This document shows positions 9,080-18,531 of a stretch of DNA of 64,000 bases, piece after piece. The stretch is from Streptomyces albospinus. Lineage in GTDB: Bacteria > Actinomycetota > Actinomycetes > Streptomycetales > Streptomycetaceae. A model generated the notes under the pieces. The model was given only the letters and a program-made list of their open reading frames with translations, did no database searches and had not been told where the DNA came from. A program made the position numbers and the translations under genes. Location: assembly GCF_014648695.1 (NCBI RefSeq), contig NZ_BMRP01000002.1, forward strand, positions 193,212 through 257,211, given 5' to 3'. How positions within the stretch are numbered: the stretch's first letter is position 1; the number at the start of each line of letters is the position of its first letter.

Positions 9080-9123
9080 CATACGGCCCCGGCCGCGCGA
9101 GACAGCGCGGCCGGGGCCGTATG
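9080..9123. terminator. Strong hairpin after rnd
   Basis: Perfect 19-base arms (9080-9098 and 9105-9123, beginning CATACGGCCCCGG) with a 6-base loop. There is no U-tract, as is normal for Streptomyces terminators. Just upstream is a short direct repeat of CCGGTGGCATACGGC. Confidence 0.75.
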
Positions 9124-9277
9124 CGTGCGGCCGTCGCGGCCGGGGTTCGATGTGACGTTCGCCGCTCCGGGCGTGAGGGGTGTGCAGCTTGGTTACCCGT
9201 AAGTAGCATGTGGGTGAGACGCGTCCTCCGGGGCGCGCCCCGCAGCAGTGCCACCCCGCACCTGGAGGAGAGCCAAC

Positions 9278-10498
9278 GTGCCTCGTACCGCTAGGGACGT
9301 CGTCTTCGTCGACGGCGTCCGCACCCCGTTCGGCAAGGCGGGCCCGAAGGGCATTTACCACGAGACCCGCGCCGACGACCTGGTCGTCAAGTGCATCCGG
9401 GAGCTGCTGCGCCGCAACCCGGACCTGGACCCGGCCCGGATCGACGAGGTCGCCCTCGCCGCCACCACCCAGATCGGTGACCAGGGCCTGACCCTGGGCC
9501 GTACCGCCGCCATCCTGGCGGGCCTGCCGCAGTCCGTGCCCGGCTTCTCCGTCGACCGCATGTGCGCCGGCGCGATGACCGCCGTGACCAGCGTCGCCGG
9601 CGGGGTGTCCTTCGGCGCGTACGACATCGCCGTCGCCGGCGGTGTCGAGCACATGGGCCGCCACCCCATGGGCGAGGGCGTGGACCCCAACCCGCGCTTC
9701 GTGTCGGAGAAGCTGGTCGACCAGTCCGCGCTCTTCATGGGCATGACGGCGGAGAACCTCCACGACCGGCTGCCGCACATCACCAAGCAGCGCGCCGACG
9801 AGTACGCGGTGCGCAGCCAGGAGAAGGCCGCGAAGGCGTACGCCGACGGCAAGATCCAGGCCGACCTGGTGCCGATCTCGGTGCGCCGCACCAACGCCGA
9901 GGCCGGCGAGACCGGTTGGGGCCTGGCCACCACCGACGAGCCGATGCGTCCGGGCACGACGCTGGACAACCTCGCCGGCCTGAAGACCCCGTTCCGGCCG
10001 CACGGCCGGGTGACCGCGGGCAACGCCGCCGGCCTCAACGACGGCGCCACCGCCTCGCTGATCGCCGCCGAGGACGTGGCCCGCGAGCTGGGCCTGCCGG
10101 TCAAGATGCGCCTCGTCGACTACGCCTTCGCGGGTGTCGAGCCCGAGGTCATGGGCATCGGCCCGGTCCCCGCGACCGAGAAGGCGCTGGCCAAGGCCGG
10201 TCTGACGATCGATGACATCGGCCTGTTCGAGATCAACGAGGCGTTCGCCGTCCAGGTGCTCTCGCTGCTCGACCACTACGGCATCGCCGACGACGACCCG
10301 CGGGTCAACCAGTACGGCGGCGCCATCGCCTTCGGCCACCCGCTGGCGTCGTCCGGTGTGCGTCTGATGACGCAGCTGGCGCGGCAGTTCGAGGAGCAGC
10401 CGGAGGTCCGCTACGGCATCACCACCATGTGCGTCGGCTTCGGTATGGGCGGCACGGTCATCTGGGAGAACCCGCACTTCGAGGGGGCAGGCAAGTGA
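9278..10498 (+). CDS. fadA: Acetyl-CoA acyltransferase (beta-oxidation thiolase)
   Basis: A 406-residue thiolase. The nucleophilic Cys96 lies in VDRMCAGAMTAV, the histidine motif is GGAIAFGHPLASSG and the second cysteine is in TMCVGFGMGG. It removes acetyl-CoA from 3-ketoacyl-CoA in fatty-acid beta-oxidation. GTG at 9278 follows GGAGGAG. Its stop overlaps the start of fadB by four bases (GTGA), so the two are translationally coupled and likely form the trifunctional beta-oxidation complex. Confidence 0.9.
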   Translation: MPRTARDVVFVDGVRTPFGKAGPKGIYHETRADDLVVKCIRELLRRNPDLDPARIDEVALAATTQIGDQGLTLGRTAAILAGLPQSVPGFSVDRMCAGAMTAVTSVAGGVSFGAYDIAVAGGVEHMGRHPMGEGVDPNPRFVSEKLVDQSALFMGMTAENLHDRLPHITKQRADEYAVRSQEKAAKAYADGKIQADLVPISVRRTNAEAGETGWGLATTDEPMRPGTTLDNLAGLKTPFRPHGRVTAGNAAGLNDGATASLIAAEDVARELGLPVKMRLVDYAFAGVEPEVMGIGPVPATEKALAKAGLTIDDIGLFEINEAFAVQVLSLLDHYGIADDDPRVNQYGGAIAFGHPLASSGVRLMTQLARQFEEQPEVRYGITTMCVGFGMGGTVIWENPHFEGAGK

Positions 10499-12624
10499 GT
10501 ACCACCGCTGAGCTGTTGAAGGGTGCGGCCGAGCTGTTCCCGGACGAGGTCGTCACGCAGGCGCACGTGCGCCACCTCGACCTCCCGCAGGGCGCCGGCC
10601 GGTTCGCCCTGATCACGCTGGACAACGGCCTGGACCACACCAAGCCGACCACCTTCGGCCCGCAGTCGCTGGCGAACCTCAACACCGCCATCGACCAGGT
10701 CGAGAAGGAGGCCGCGGACGGCGCGATCGTCGCCGCGGGCATCACCGGCAAGCCGTTCATCTTCGCCGTGGGCGCCGACCTCAAGGGCGTCGAGCTGCTC
10801 AAGCGCCACGAGGACGCGCTGGCCATCGGCAAGGGCGGCCACGACGTCTTCAAGCGGCTTTCGTCGCTGGCCGTGCCCACCTTCGCGTACTACAACGGCG
10901 CGGCGATGGGCGGCGGTGTCGAGGTCGGTCTGCACTGCACCTACCGCACCGTCTCCAAGGCGCTGCCCGCCTTCTCGCTCCCCGAGGTCTTCCTCGGCCT
11001 GGTGCCCGGCTGGGGCGGCTGCGCGCTGCTGCCGAACCTGATCGGCGCGGACCGCGCGGTGAGCGTGATCATCGAGAACTCGCTCAACCAGAACAAGCAG
11101 CTCAAGGGCCAGCAGGTCTTCGACCTCGGCATCGCGGACGCGCTCTTCGAGGGCGCGGACTTCCTGGAGCAGTCGCTGCACTGGACCGCCGCGGTGCTCA
11201 AGGGCGACACCGAGGTCGTACGGCCCGAGGTCGACCGCGGTGAGGCGTGGGACGCCGCCGTGGCGCGCGGCAAGGCGATCGCGGACGGCAAGGTGCACGG
11301 TGCGGCCCCGGCCGCCTACCGGGCGCTGGACATCATCGCGGCGGCCAAGAACGGCGACCTGCGGCAGGGCTTCGACGCCGAGGACCAGGCGCTCGCCGAC
11401 CTGATCATGGGCGGCGAACTGCGGTCCGGCATCTACTCGTTCAACCTGGTGCAGAAGCGCGCCAAGCGGCCCGCCGGTGCTCCGGACAAGTCGCTGGCCC
11501 GCCCCGTCACCAAGGTCGGCGTGGTCGGCGCGGGCCTGATGGCCTCCCAGCTGGCGCTGCTGTTCGCCCGCCGCCTGGAGGTCCCGGTCGTCCTCACGGA
11601 CATCGACCAGGCCCGGATCGACAAGGGCGTGGCGTACGTCCACGGCGAGATCGACAAGCTGCTGCTCAAGGGCCGCGTCAACCAGGACAAGGCGAACCGC
11701 CTCAAGGGCCTGGTCAGCGGTCACCTCGACAAGGCCGCCGCCTTCGGCGACGCGGACTTCGTCATCGAGGCCGTCTTCGAGGAGATGGGCGTCAAGCAGA
11801 AGGTGTTCGCGGAGGTCGAGGCCGTGGTGCCGGAGCACGCCGTGCTCGCCACCAACACCTCCTCCCTCTCGGTCACCGAGATGGCGTCGAAGCTCAAGCA
11901 CCCCGAGCGGGTCGTGGGCTTCCACTTCTTCAACCCGGTCGCGATCCTGCCGCTGCTGGAGATCGTCCGGGCCGAGAAGACCGACGACGCGTCGCTGGCC
12001 ACCGCCTTCTCCGTCGCCAAGTCGCTGAAGAAGACGGCCGTGCTGGTGAAGGACGCCCCGGCGTTCGTCGTCAACCGCATCCTGACCCGCTTCATGGGCG
12101 AGATCCAGAACGTCATCGACGAGGGCACCCCGGTCGCCGTCGCCGAGAAGGCGGTCGAGCCGCTCGGCCTGCCGATGTCGCCGCTCGTCCTCCTGGAGCT
12201 GGTCGGCCCGGCGATCGGCCTGCACGTCTCCGAGACGCTGCACGGCGCCTTCCCGGAGCGCTTCACGGTCTCCCCCAACCTGAAGGCGGTCGTCGAGGCC
12301 GGCAAGCGCGGCTTCTACGTCTACGACAGCGGGAAGCCGGAGCTGGACCCGGAGGTCGCCGCGCTGCTGAAGCAGGGCGACTCGGTGCTGACCGAGGAGC
12401 AGGTCCGCGACCGCGTGCTGGACGCCGTGGCGCAGGAGATCGGCCTGATGCTGGACGAGGGCGTGGTCGCCGAGGCGCAGGACATCGACCTGTGCCTGAT
12501 CACCGGCGCCGGCTGGCCCTTCCACCTGGGCGGCATCACGCCGTACCTGGACCGCGAGGGCGTCTCCGAGCGGGTGACCGGCAAGAAGTTCCTGGCCCCG
12601 GGCATCGCGAGCGTTCCCGTCTAA
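10495..12624 (+). CDS. fadB: Fatty-acid oxidation complex alpha subunit (enoyl-CoA hydratase / 3-hydroxyacyl-CoA dehydrogenase)
   Basis: A 709-residue two-domain enzyme. The N-terminal crotonase domain (about residues 15-330) has the oxyanion-hole phrases FAVGADLKG and YNGAAMGGGVEVG. The dehydrogenase half begins at KVGVVGAGLMASQLALL (about residue 340), has the catalytic histidine region HPERVVGFHFFNPV, and ends with the C-terminal 3HCDH repeats. It hydrates enoyl-CoA and oxidises L-3-hydroxyacyl-CoA with NAD. It is coupled to fadA by a 4-base overlap and followed by a strong hairpin. Confidence 0.92.
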   Translation: MSTTAELLKGAAELFPDEVVTQAHVRHLDLPQGAGRFALITLDNGLDHTKPTTFGPQSLANLNTAIDQVEKEAADGAIVAAGITGKPFIFAVGADLKGVELLKRHEDALAIGKGGHDVFKRLSSLAVPTFAYYNGAAMGGGVEVGLHCTYRTVSKALPAFSLPEVFLGLVPGWGGCALLPNLIGADRAVSVIIENSLNQNKQLKGQQVFDLGIADALFEGADFLEQSLHWTAAVLKGDTEVVRPEVDRGEAWDAAVARGKAIADGKVHGAAPAAYRALDIIAAAKNGDLRQGFDAEDQALADLIMGGELRSGIYSFNLVQKRAKRPAGAPDKSLARPVTKVGVVGAGLMASQLALLFARRLEVPVVLTDIDQARIDKGVAYVHGEIDKLLLKGRVNQDKANRLKGLVSGHLDKAAAFGDADFVIEAVFEEMGVKQKVFAEVEAVVPEHAVLATNTSSLSVTEMASKLKHPERVVGFHFFNPVAILPLLEIVRAEKTDDASLATAFSVAKSLKKTAVLVKDAPAFVVNRILTRFMGEIQNVIDEGTPVAVAEKAVEPLGLPMSPLVLLELVGPAIGLHVSETLHGAFPERFTVSPNLKAVVEAGKRGFYVYDSGKPELDPEVAALLKQGDSVLTEEQVRDRVLDAVAQEIGLMLDEGVVAEAQDIDLCLITGAGWPFHLGGITPYLDREGVSERVTGKKFLAPGIASVPV

Positions 12625-12647
12625 GGGGACCGCGCGCAGGGGTGGTT

Positions 12648-12685
12648 GGCGCGCGGACCGGCTCGGTGGAGCCGGTCCGCGCGCC
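12648..12685. terminator. Terminator of fadAB
   Basis: Perfect 17-base arms starting GGCGCGCGGACC with a GGTG loop, beginning 24 bases after the fadB stop. Confidence 0.8.
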
Positions 12686-12754
12686 GTCGCGTTCCCGGGC
12701 TCCGCCTCCCGGGCGCGGCCCGTGCCGAGCCGTCGGCCGTGGCAGGGTGGCCGT

Positions 12755-13153
12755 ATGGATTCCTTGGTCATTGTCGACGCCGCGAACGTGGTGGGCTCGG
12801 TGCCCGACGGCTGGTGGCGGGACCGGCGCGGGGCGGCGCAGCGGCTGCGGGACGCGCTGGCGCAGTACGCCGGCACGGGGCTGCCGGAACTGGTCGCGCC
12901 GCCGCTGGAGATGGTCCTCGTGGTGGAGGGCGCGGCGCGCGGTGTGGCGTCCGCCGGCGGCGTGCGGGTGGTGTCCGCGGAGGGCAGCGGCGACGACCGC
13001 ATCGTGCAGCTGGTGGCCGAGGAGGGCCGGGGGCGGGACTGCCTGGTGGTCACCGCGGACCGTGGGCTGCGGGAGCGCGTACAGGCGCTGGGCGCCCGCG
13101 TGACGGGTCCGCGGACGGTGCGGGGTGGCCGGGGCCGCGGCGGGGCGTCGTAA
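12755..13153 (+). CDS. Small NYN/PIN-like domain protein
   Basis: A 132-residue protein that looks like a compact PIN/NYN-type nuclease fold. It starts with LVIVDAANVVGSVPDGWW, where an early aspartate precedes Asn-Val. A mid-domain GSGDDRIVQLV supplies further acidic residues, and VVTADRGLRERVQALGARV supplies the last. The C-terminus is basic and glycine-rich. Homologues in Streptomyces are sometimes labelled NTP pyrophosphohydrolase, for which I see no support. ATG at 12755 is the only sensible start. It lies between the fadAB terminator and a convergent permease gene and appears monocistronic. Confidence 0.7.
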   Translation: MDSLVIVDAANVVGSVPDGWWRDRRGAAQRLRDALAQYAGTGLPELVAPPLEMVLVVEGAARGVASAGGVRVVSAEGSGDDRIVQLVAEEGRGRDCLVVTADRGLRERVQALGARVTGPRTVRGGRGRGGAS

Positions 13154-13250
13154 CGCCGCAGGGCAGCGCACAGGGCGGTGTGCGGATCCCGTGGAACCGT
13201 TCCGCACGGCGGCCCGGAGGCGACGCCCCCGCCCCGTACGGCCACGAAGG

Positions 13251-13281
13251 GGCCCGTACGACCGCAAGAGCCGTACGGGCC
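13251..13281. terminator. Bidirectional hairpin between convergent genes
   Basis: Arms GGCCCGTACG (13251-13260) and CGTACGGGCC (13272-13281) lie between the ends of the NYN gene and the convergent permease gene. Confidence 0.7.
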
Positions 13282-13303
13282 GGGGTGGTTGGCGGGCGGG
13301 CCG

Positions 13304-14866
13304 TTACGCCCGGGCGCCGGCCGGGCCGCTGTCCTCGGTGCGGGCGCCGAGGCGGCTGTGGCCGCGGCCGTACGCGAAGTAGACGGCGAAGCCGACCGCC
13401 ATCCAGATTGCGAAGCGGATCCAGGTCTCGGCGGGCAGGTTGAGCATCAGCCAGAGCGAGGCGAGGACGGAGAGGATCGGGACGAGGGGGACCAGGGGGG
13501 TCCGGAAGGCGCGCGGCAGATCGGGGCGGGAGCGGCGGAGCAGGATCACGCCGATGGCGACGACCACGAAGGCGAAGAGCGTGCCGATGTTGACGAGTTC
13601 GGCCAGGACGTCGATGGAGGTGAAGCCGGAGACGACCGCGACGACGATGCCGAGCAGGATGGTGGAGCGGTGCGGGGTGCCGAACGTCGGGTGGACGCGG
13701 GAGAAGACCTGGGGCAGCAGCCCGTCGCGGCTCATCGCGAAGAACACCCGGCTCTGGCCGAGCAGCAGGATCATGCAGACCGAGGTGAGGCCGACGGCGG
13801 CGCCGAAGCTGATCAGGCCCGCGTAGAAGGGGTGCCCGACGTGCTTGAAGGCGTCGGCGAGCGGGGCGTCCACGGAGAGCCGGTCGTACTTCTCCATGCC
13901 GGTGACGACGACGGACACCGCGACGTAGAGCAGCGTGCAGATGGCCAGCGAGCCGAGGATGCCGCGCGGCACGTCGCGCTGCGGGTTCCGGGTCTCCTCG
14001 GCGGCGGTGGCCACGATGTCGAAGCCGATGAAGGCGAAGAAGACCACCGCGGCTGCGGCGAAGATGCCCATCGTGCCGAAGTCGGACGGGGTGAAGCCGA
14101 ACATCAGCTGGGAGAGCGGCGCGGCCAGTCCGCCGCCGCCCACGGCGGGCCGGCTCGGCGGGACGAACGGCTGGTAGTTGGCGCCGGAGATGAAGAACGC
14201 GCCGGCGATGACGACCAGCAGGACGACGGTGACCTTGATGCCGACGACCACCGCCGTCACCCGGGAGGACAGCTTCATGCCGAGCACCAGGATGGCGGTC
14301 AGCACCAGGACGAGGACGCAGGCGAGCAGGTCGAAGCCGAACCGCCCGTCATGGGTGCCGGACAGCACGGCCGGCAGGTGCAGCCCCGCGCTGTCCAGCA
14401 GCGAGCGCACATAGCCGGACCAGCCGACGGCGACCACCGCGCAGCCCAGGGCGAGTTCGAGGATCAGGTCCCAGCCGATGATCCAGGCGGGCAGTTCGCC
14501 CAGTGACGCGTAGGAGAAGGTGTAGGCCGAGCCGGCGACCGGCACGGTGGAGGCGAACTCCGCGTAGCACAGCGCCGCCAGCGCGCAGACCACGCCGGCG
14601 ACGACGAAGGACACCGCGACCGCGGGTCCGGCCTGCTCCTTGGCGATCTTTCCGGTGAGGACGAAGATGCCGGTGCCGATGACGACACCGACGCCGAAAA
14701 CGGTGAGATCGAGCGCCGAGAGGGACTTCTTGAGCGCGTGCTCCGGCTCCTCGGTGTCCCGGATCGACTGCTCGACGGTCTTCGTCCGGAACATGCCGCG
14801 ATCGCGGGGGGAGTCCTGGTGCGGTCCTTGTGGTCCGAGTCCTTGTGGTCCGTGCTGTGTGCTCAT
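13304..14866 (-). CDS. Amino-acid permease, APC superfamily (cationic amino-acid transporter type)
   Basis: A 520-residue integral membrane protein with about 12-14 hydrophobic segments. It has the APC opening SALDLTVFGVGVVIGTGIFVLTG in the first helix region and the family phrase FFAFIGFDIVATAAEETRNP mid-protein. The EETRNPQRDVPRGI segment is typical of the cationic amino-acid transporter (CAT) group, so lysine, arginine or ornithine are plausible substrates. The start is ATG at 14866, with GGAGG upstream, rather than the longer open frame to 14899. It is monocistronic and convergent with the NYN gene. Confidence 0.88.
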   Translation of the reverse strand: MSTQHGPQGLGPQGPHQDSPRDRGMFRTKTVEQSIRDTEEPEHALKKSLSALDLTVFGVGVVIGTGIFVLTGKIAKEQAGPAVAVSFVVAGVVCALAALCYAEFASTVPVAGSAYTFSYASLGELPAWIIGWDLILELALGCAVVAVGWSGYVRSLLDSAGLHLPAVLSGTHDGRFGFDLLACVLVLVLTAILVLGMKLSSRVTAVVVGIKVTVVLLVVIAGAFFISGANYQPFVPPSRPAVGGGGLAAPLSQLMFGFTPSDFGTMGIFAAAAVVFFAFIGFDIVATAAEETRNPQRDVPRGILGSLAICTLLYVAVSVVVTGMEKYDRLSVDAPLADAFKHVGHPFYAGLISFGAAVGLTSVCMILLLGQSRVFFAMSRDGLLPQVFSRVHPTFGTPHRSTILLGIVVAVVSGFTSIDVLAELVNIGTLFAFVVVAIGVILLRRSRPDLPRAFRTPLVPLVPILSVLASLWLMLNLPAETWIRFAIWMAVGFAVYFAYGRGHSRLGARTEDSGPAGARA

Positions 14867-15001
14867 GGGCGAACCTCCGCCTGGATGGCCCTGACGCAAC
14901 TGTCCTGAACTGACCGAGTCTCCGCAATGTCAGGAAACAGTGTGCTTCGGCGGGCCTTCCTGGCGCGGGGATTCACCCGATGGAGTGCGACCGCGGACAT
15001 G

Positions 15002-15050
15002 CCGATGGGCCGACCGGAACACCCGTACGGATGTCCGGCCGGCCCATCGG
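15002..15050. terminator. Terminator downstream of dxs
   Basis: Arms CCGATGGGCCG (15002-15012) and CGGCCCATCGG (15040-15050) with further internal pairing, just beyond the dxs stop codon on the minus strand. Confidence 0.7.
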
Positions 15051-15073
15051 GGGTGACGGCTGCGGGCGCCGCC

Positions 15074-17038
15074 TCAGTCGCGGGCCACCTCGGCGGGCTC
15101 GGCCGCCTCACCGGCGGCGCCGGTCTCCGAGGCCGCCTCGGCGTCCGCGGCGGCGTCGCCGCGGTTGTCGATCTTGGCGACCAGGCCGGTCACCTGGCGC
15201 GCGATGTCCGGCGCGGTGAGCCCGATCTCCGCCAGCACCTCCTTGCGGGAGGCGTGGTCCAGGAACCGCTCGGGGATGCCGAAGTCGCGCAGCGGGATGT
15301 CCACCCCGGCGTCCCGGAGGGCCTGGGCGACGGCCGAACCGACGCCGCCGGAGCGGATGTTGTCCTCGACGGTGACCACGACGCGGTGGCGCGCGGCCAG
15401 GCCCGGCAGCGCCGCGTCGACCGGCTTGACCCAGCGCGGGTCGACGACGGTGGTGGAGATGCCCTGCTTGTCGAGGAGGTCGGCGACCTCCAGGCACATG
15501 GGGGCGAGCGCGCCGACCGAGACCAGCAGCACGTCGGGGCGGTCCGCGGCGGGCTCGCGGAGCACGTCCATGCCGCCGACCCGTCCGACCGCCTCGACGG
15601 CCGGGCCGACCGCGCCCTTGGAGTAGCGCACCACGGTCGGCGCGTCATCGACCTCGACGGCCTCGCGCAGCTGGGCGCGCACCTGGTCGGCGTCGCGCGG
15701 GGCGGCGATCCGCAGGCCGGGGACGACCTGGAGGATCGACATGTCCCACATGCCGTTGTGCGACGCGCCGTCGGTGCCGGTGACGCCGGCGCGGTCCAGG
15801 ACGAAGGTGACGCCGCACTTGTGCAGCGCGACGTCCATCAGGACCTGGTCGAAGGCGCGGTTGAGGAACGTGGCGTACACCGCGAAGACGGGGTGCAGGC
15901 CGCCGGTGGCCATACCGGCGGCGGAGACCGCGGCGTGCTGCTCGGCGATGCCGACGTCGTAGACCCGGTCCGGGAACCGCTTGGCGAACTTCTCCAGGCC
16001 GACCGGCTGGAGCATCGCCGCCGTGATGGCGACGATGTCCTCGCGCTCCTTGCCGAGCGCGACCATCTCGTCACCGAAGACGGAGGTCCAGTCCTTGCCG
16101 CCGGAGGAGACGGGCAGGCCGGTGTCGGGGTGGATCGGGCCGATGCCGTGGAAGCGGTCGGCCTCGTCCTGCTCGGCGGGCCGGTAGCCGCGGCCCTTCT
16201 CGGTGAGGCAGTGGACGATCACCGGGCCGCCGAAGCGCTTGGCGCGGGCCAGCGCGGATTCCAGCGCCTCGATGTCGTGGCCGTCGATCGGGCCGACGTA
16301 CTTCAGGCCCAGGTCCTCGAACATGCCCTGCGGCGCGATGAAGTCCTTCAGGCCCTTCTTGGCGCCGTGCAGGGTCTCGTAGAGCGGCTTGCCGACGACC
16401 GGGGTGCGCTCCAGGAGGTCCTTGCCGCGGGCCAGGAAGCGCTCGTAGCCGTCGGTGGTGCGCAGGGTGGCCAGGTGGTTGGCCAGGCCGCCGATGGTCG
16501 GGGCGTAGGAGCGCTCGTTGTCGTTGACGACGATGACGAGGGGGCGGTCCTTGGCGGCGGCGATGTTGTTCAGCGCCTCCCAGGCCATACCGCCGGTGAG
16601 CGCGCCGTCGCCGATGACGGCCACCACCCGGTCGTCCGTGCCGCGTACCTCGTTGGCTTTGGCAAGGCCCTCGGCCCAGCCCAGGACCGTGGAGGCGTGG
16701 CTGTTCTCGATGATGTCGTGCGGGGACTCGGCGCGGGAGGGGTAGCCGGAGAGCCCGCCCTTGGCCTTGAGCCGGGAGAAGTCCTGGCGGCCGGTCAGCA
16801 TCTTGTGGACGTAGGACTGGTGTCCCGTGTCGAAGAGGACCTTGTCCTTCGGGGAGTGGAAGACGCGGTGCAGGGCGATGGTCAGCTCGACCACGCCGAG
16901 GTTCGGGCCGAGGTGTCCGCCGGTCTTGGAGACCGCGTCGACGAGGAAGCTACGGATCTCCCCCGCCAGCTGCGTCAGCTGGTCCGGACTCAGGCGGTCC
17001 AGGTCGCGCGGCCCCTTGATACGGGTCAGCAATGCCAC
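15074..17038 (-). CDS. dxs: 1-deoxy-D-xylulose-5-phosphate synthase
   Basis: DXS condenses pyruvate and glyceraldehyde-3-phosphate, with loss of CO2, in the first step of the MEP isoprenoid pathway. The 654-residue protein has the thiamine-diphosphate motif [16 protein letters not shown], the phosphate-binding [15 protein letters not shown], the [10 protein letters not shown] loop, and the catalytic Glu region [15 protein letters not shown]. The transketolase C-terminal domain is followed by an Ala/Glu-rich tail of about 30 residues. ATG at 17038 is preceded by AAGGAGG. It is the primary DXS by position in Streptomyces chromosomes and appears monocistronic. Confidence 0.95.
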   Translation of the reverse strand: MALLTRIKGPRDLDRLSPDQLTQLAGEIRSFLVDAVSKTGGHLGPNLGVVELTIALHRVFHSPKDKVLFDTGHQSYVHKMLTGRQDFSRLKAKGGLSGYPSRAESPHDIIENSHASTVLGWAEGLAKANEVRGTDDRVVAVIGDGALTGGMAWEALNNIAAAKDRPLVIVVNDNERSYAPTIGGLANHLATLRTTDGYERFLARGKDLLERTPVVGKPLYETLHGAKKGLKDFIAPQGMFEDLGLKYVGPIDGHDIEALESALARAKRFGGPVIVHCLTEKGRGYRPAEQDEADRFHGIGPIHPDTGLPVSSGGKDWTSVFGDEMVALGKEREDIVAITAAMLQPVGLEKFAKRFPDRVYDVGIAEQHAAVSAAGMATGGLHPVFAVYATFLNRAFDQVLMDVALHKCGVTFVLDRAGVTGTDGASHNGMWDMSILQVVPGLRIAAPRDADQVRAQLREAVEVDDAPTVVRYSKGAVGPAVEAVGRVGGMDVLREPAADRPDVLLVSVGALAPMCLEVADLLDKQGISTTVVDPRWVKPVDAALPGLAARHRVVVTVEDNIRSGGVGSAVAQALRDAGVDIPLRDFGIPERFLDHASRKEVLAEIGLTAPDIARQVTGLVAKIDNRGDAAADAEAASETGAAGEAAEPAEVARD

Positions 17039-17191
17039 CCCATGCCTCCTTGCTGCCGTGGTCGTGCTTGCCGATCAGATGAGTCTAATGTTGCGTCCGC
17101 CGTGGGCGCGGCCGGGTGCGGCGATGTATGTCACTCGGGTGACAGCGGCCTGAAACGGCGCTTTTCGGCCGCCGTGGCGCGGGGCACCGCA

Positions 17192-17238
17192 CAGAAACCG
17201 GCCCCCACCGGGACGCGCCCGGTAGAGGCCGGTTTCTG
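17192..17238. terminator. Terminator of the xylFGH operon
   Basis: Arms CAGAAACCGGCC (17192-17203) and GGCCGGTTTCTG (17227-17238) with an inner CCGGG stem, just past the xylH stop on the minus strand. Confidence 0.75.
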
Positions 17239-17259
17239 CCGTTGTGCGACAGATGCGGA

Positions 17260-18531
17260 TCAGGTCCGGCCGGCGGTCTTCTGCGTCCGCCGCGACACCG
17301 AGTCGATCACGACGGCGGCCAGCAGCACCGCGCCGGTGATCATGTACTGGATCTCGCTGGCCATGCCGAGCAGGTTCAGGCCCTGCTGGATGGACTGGAT
17401 GACCAGCATGCCCAGCAGCGCGGACCAGATCTTGCCGCGACCGCCGAAGAGGCTGGTGCCGCCGATGACCGCCGCCGCGATGACGTTCATCAGGGTGTTG
17501 CCGGAGCCCAGGTTCTTGGTGGCGCCGCCGGAGAGGCTGGCGATGAACAGTCCGCCGAAGGCGGCCAGCATGCCGGAGATGGCGAAGACGCTGATCCTGA
17601 CCCGGTTGACGTTGATACCGGCCCGGCGGGCCGCCTCCGCGTTGCCGCCGACCGCGAAGATCTGCCGGCCGTAGGAGGTGCGGCGCACCACGAAGTCGGC
17701 GAGGACCAGGACGGCGAGGAACAGCACCAGGGCCAGCGGCAGGCCGCGGGCGCCGCTCGGCTCGTTGAGTTCGTAGGCGACGGCGAAGGCGATCACCGTG
17801 ACGACGCCGGTGCGCAGCAGGATCTCGCTCATCGGCCGGGACGGCAGGGCGGCGGTCCGGCGGCGCTTGCTGTCCAGGAGGAGCGAGCCGGCGTAGGCGA
17901 GGACCGCGATCGCGGCGAGGCTGTAGGCGGCGGCCTTGTTCTCGAAGTAGTAGCCGGTGAGGTTCTCCACCAGGCTGCCACTGGGGGTGTTGATGGAGCC
18001 TTCCTTGCCCATCATCCAGATCTGGAGGCCGCTCCAGCCGAGGAACCCGGCCAGGGTGACGACGAAGGCGGGCACCCCGACCTTGGCGAAAAAGAACCCG
18101 TGCAGGGCGCCGATGGCGGTGCCCGCGACGATGGCCAGCAGGACCGCGAGCCAGTCGTTGAGGCCGTGTGTGACGCTCAGCACGGCCCAGACCGCAGCGC
18201 CGACACCGGCCACCGAGCCGACCGACAGGTCGATCTCGCCGAGCAGCAGCACGAACACGATGCCGACGGCCATGATGCCCATGCCGGAGGTGTAGACACC
18301 GATGTTGGCGATGCTGTCCGCGGACAGGAAGCTGCTGTTCTTCAGCTGGAAGACGACCGCGATGACGAGCAGGCCGATGATGACCGGCAGCGAGCCCAGC
18401 TCACCGCCGCGCACCCGGCGCGCGAACTCGTCGAGGTAGCCGGAAAAGCCCTTCTCCCGGACCAGCAGGCGGGGGTCGACGGCGGCGGGCTGCGGCGTCT
18501 CGGGCGCCGCTTCGGTGGTCTGCTCGCTCAT
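17260..18531 (-). CDS. xylH: Xylose ABC transporter, permease subunit
   Basis: A 423-residue permease of the ribose/xylose (CUT2) class with about ten hydrophobic segments after a cytoplasmic N-terminus of roughly 40 residues. Family phrases are LGEIDLSVGSVAGVGAA and GNAEAARRAGINV, both typical of XylH/RbsC proteins. It forms the channel for pentose import energised by XylG. The ATG at 18531 overlaps the xylG stop by four bases (ATGA). Context (xylF-xylG-xylH behind a ROK regulator) matches the Streptomyces xylFGH locus. Confidence 0.9.
   Translation of the reverse strand: MSEQTTEAAPETPQPAAVDPRLLVREKGFSGYLDEFARRVRGGELGSLPVIIGLLVIAVVFQLKNSSFLSADSIANIGVYTSGMGIMAVGIVFVLLLGEIDLSVGSVAGVGAAVWAVLSVTHGLNDWLAVLLAIVAGTAIGALHGFFFAKVGVPAFVVTLAGFLGWSGLQIWMMGKEGSINTPSGSLVENLTGYYFENKAAAYSLAAIAVLAYAGSLLLDSKRRRTAALPSRPMSEILLRTGVVTVIAFAVAYELNEPSGARGLPLALVLFLAVLVLADFVVRRTSYGRQIFAVGGNAEAARRAGINVNRVRISVFAISGMLAAFGGLFIASLSGGATKNLGSGNTLMNVIAAAVIGGTSLFGGRGKIWSALLGMLVIQSIQQGLNLLGMASEIQYMITGAVLLAAVVIDSVSRRTQKTAGRT

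Noticed and set aside
9052..9088. Short direct repeats CCGGTGGCATACGGC as a possible CRISPR or repeat array
   Set aside because: Only two copies, adjacent, next to a terminator; no spacers. No CRISPR array was seen anywhere in the window.
10411..13245. 944-codon minus-strand open frame opposite fadB
   Set aside because: Low-complexity Arg/Gly/Val-rich translation, fully overlapped by fadA-fadB, which have intact catalytic motifs.
14927..17674. 915-codon plus-strand open frame opposite dxs
   Set aside because: Antisense of a complete dxs; Gly/Asp/Val-rich with no domain.
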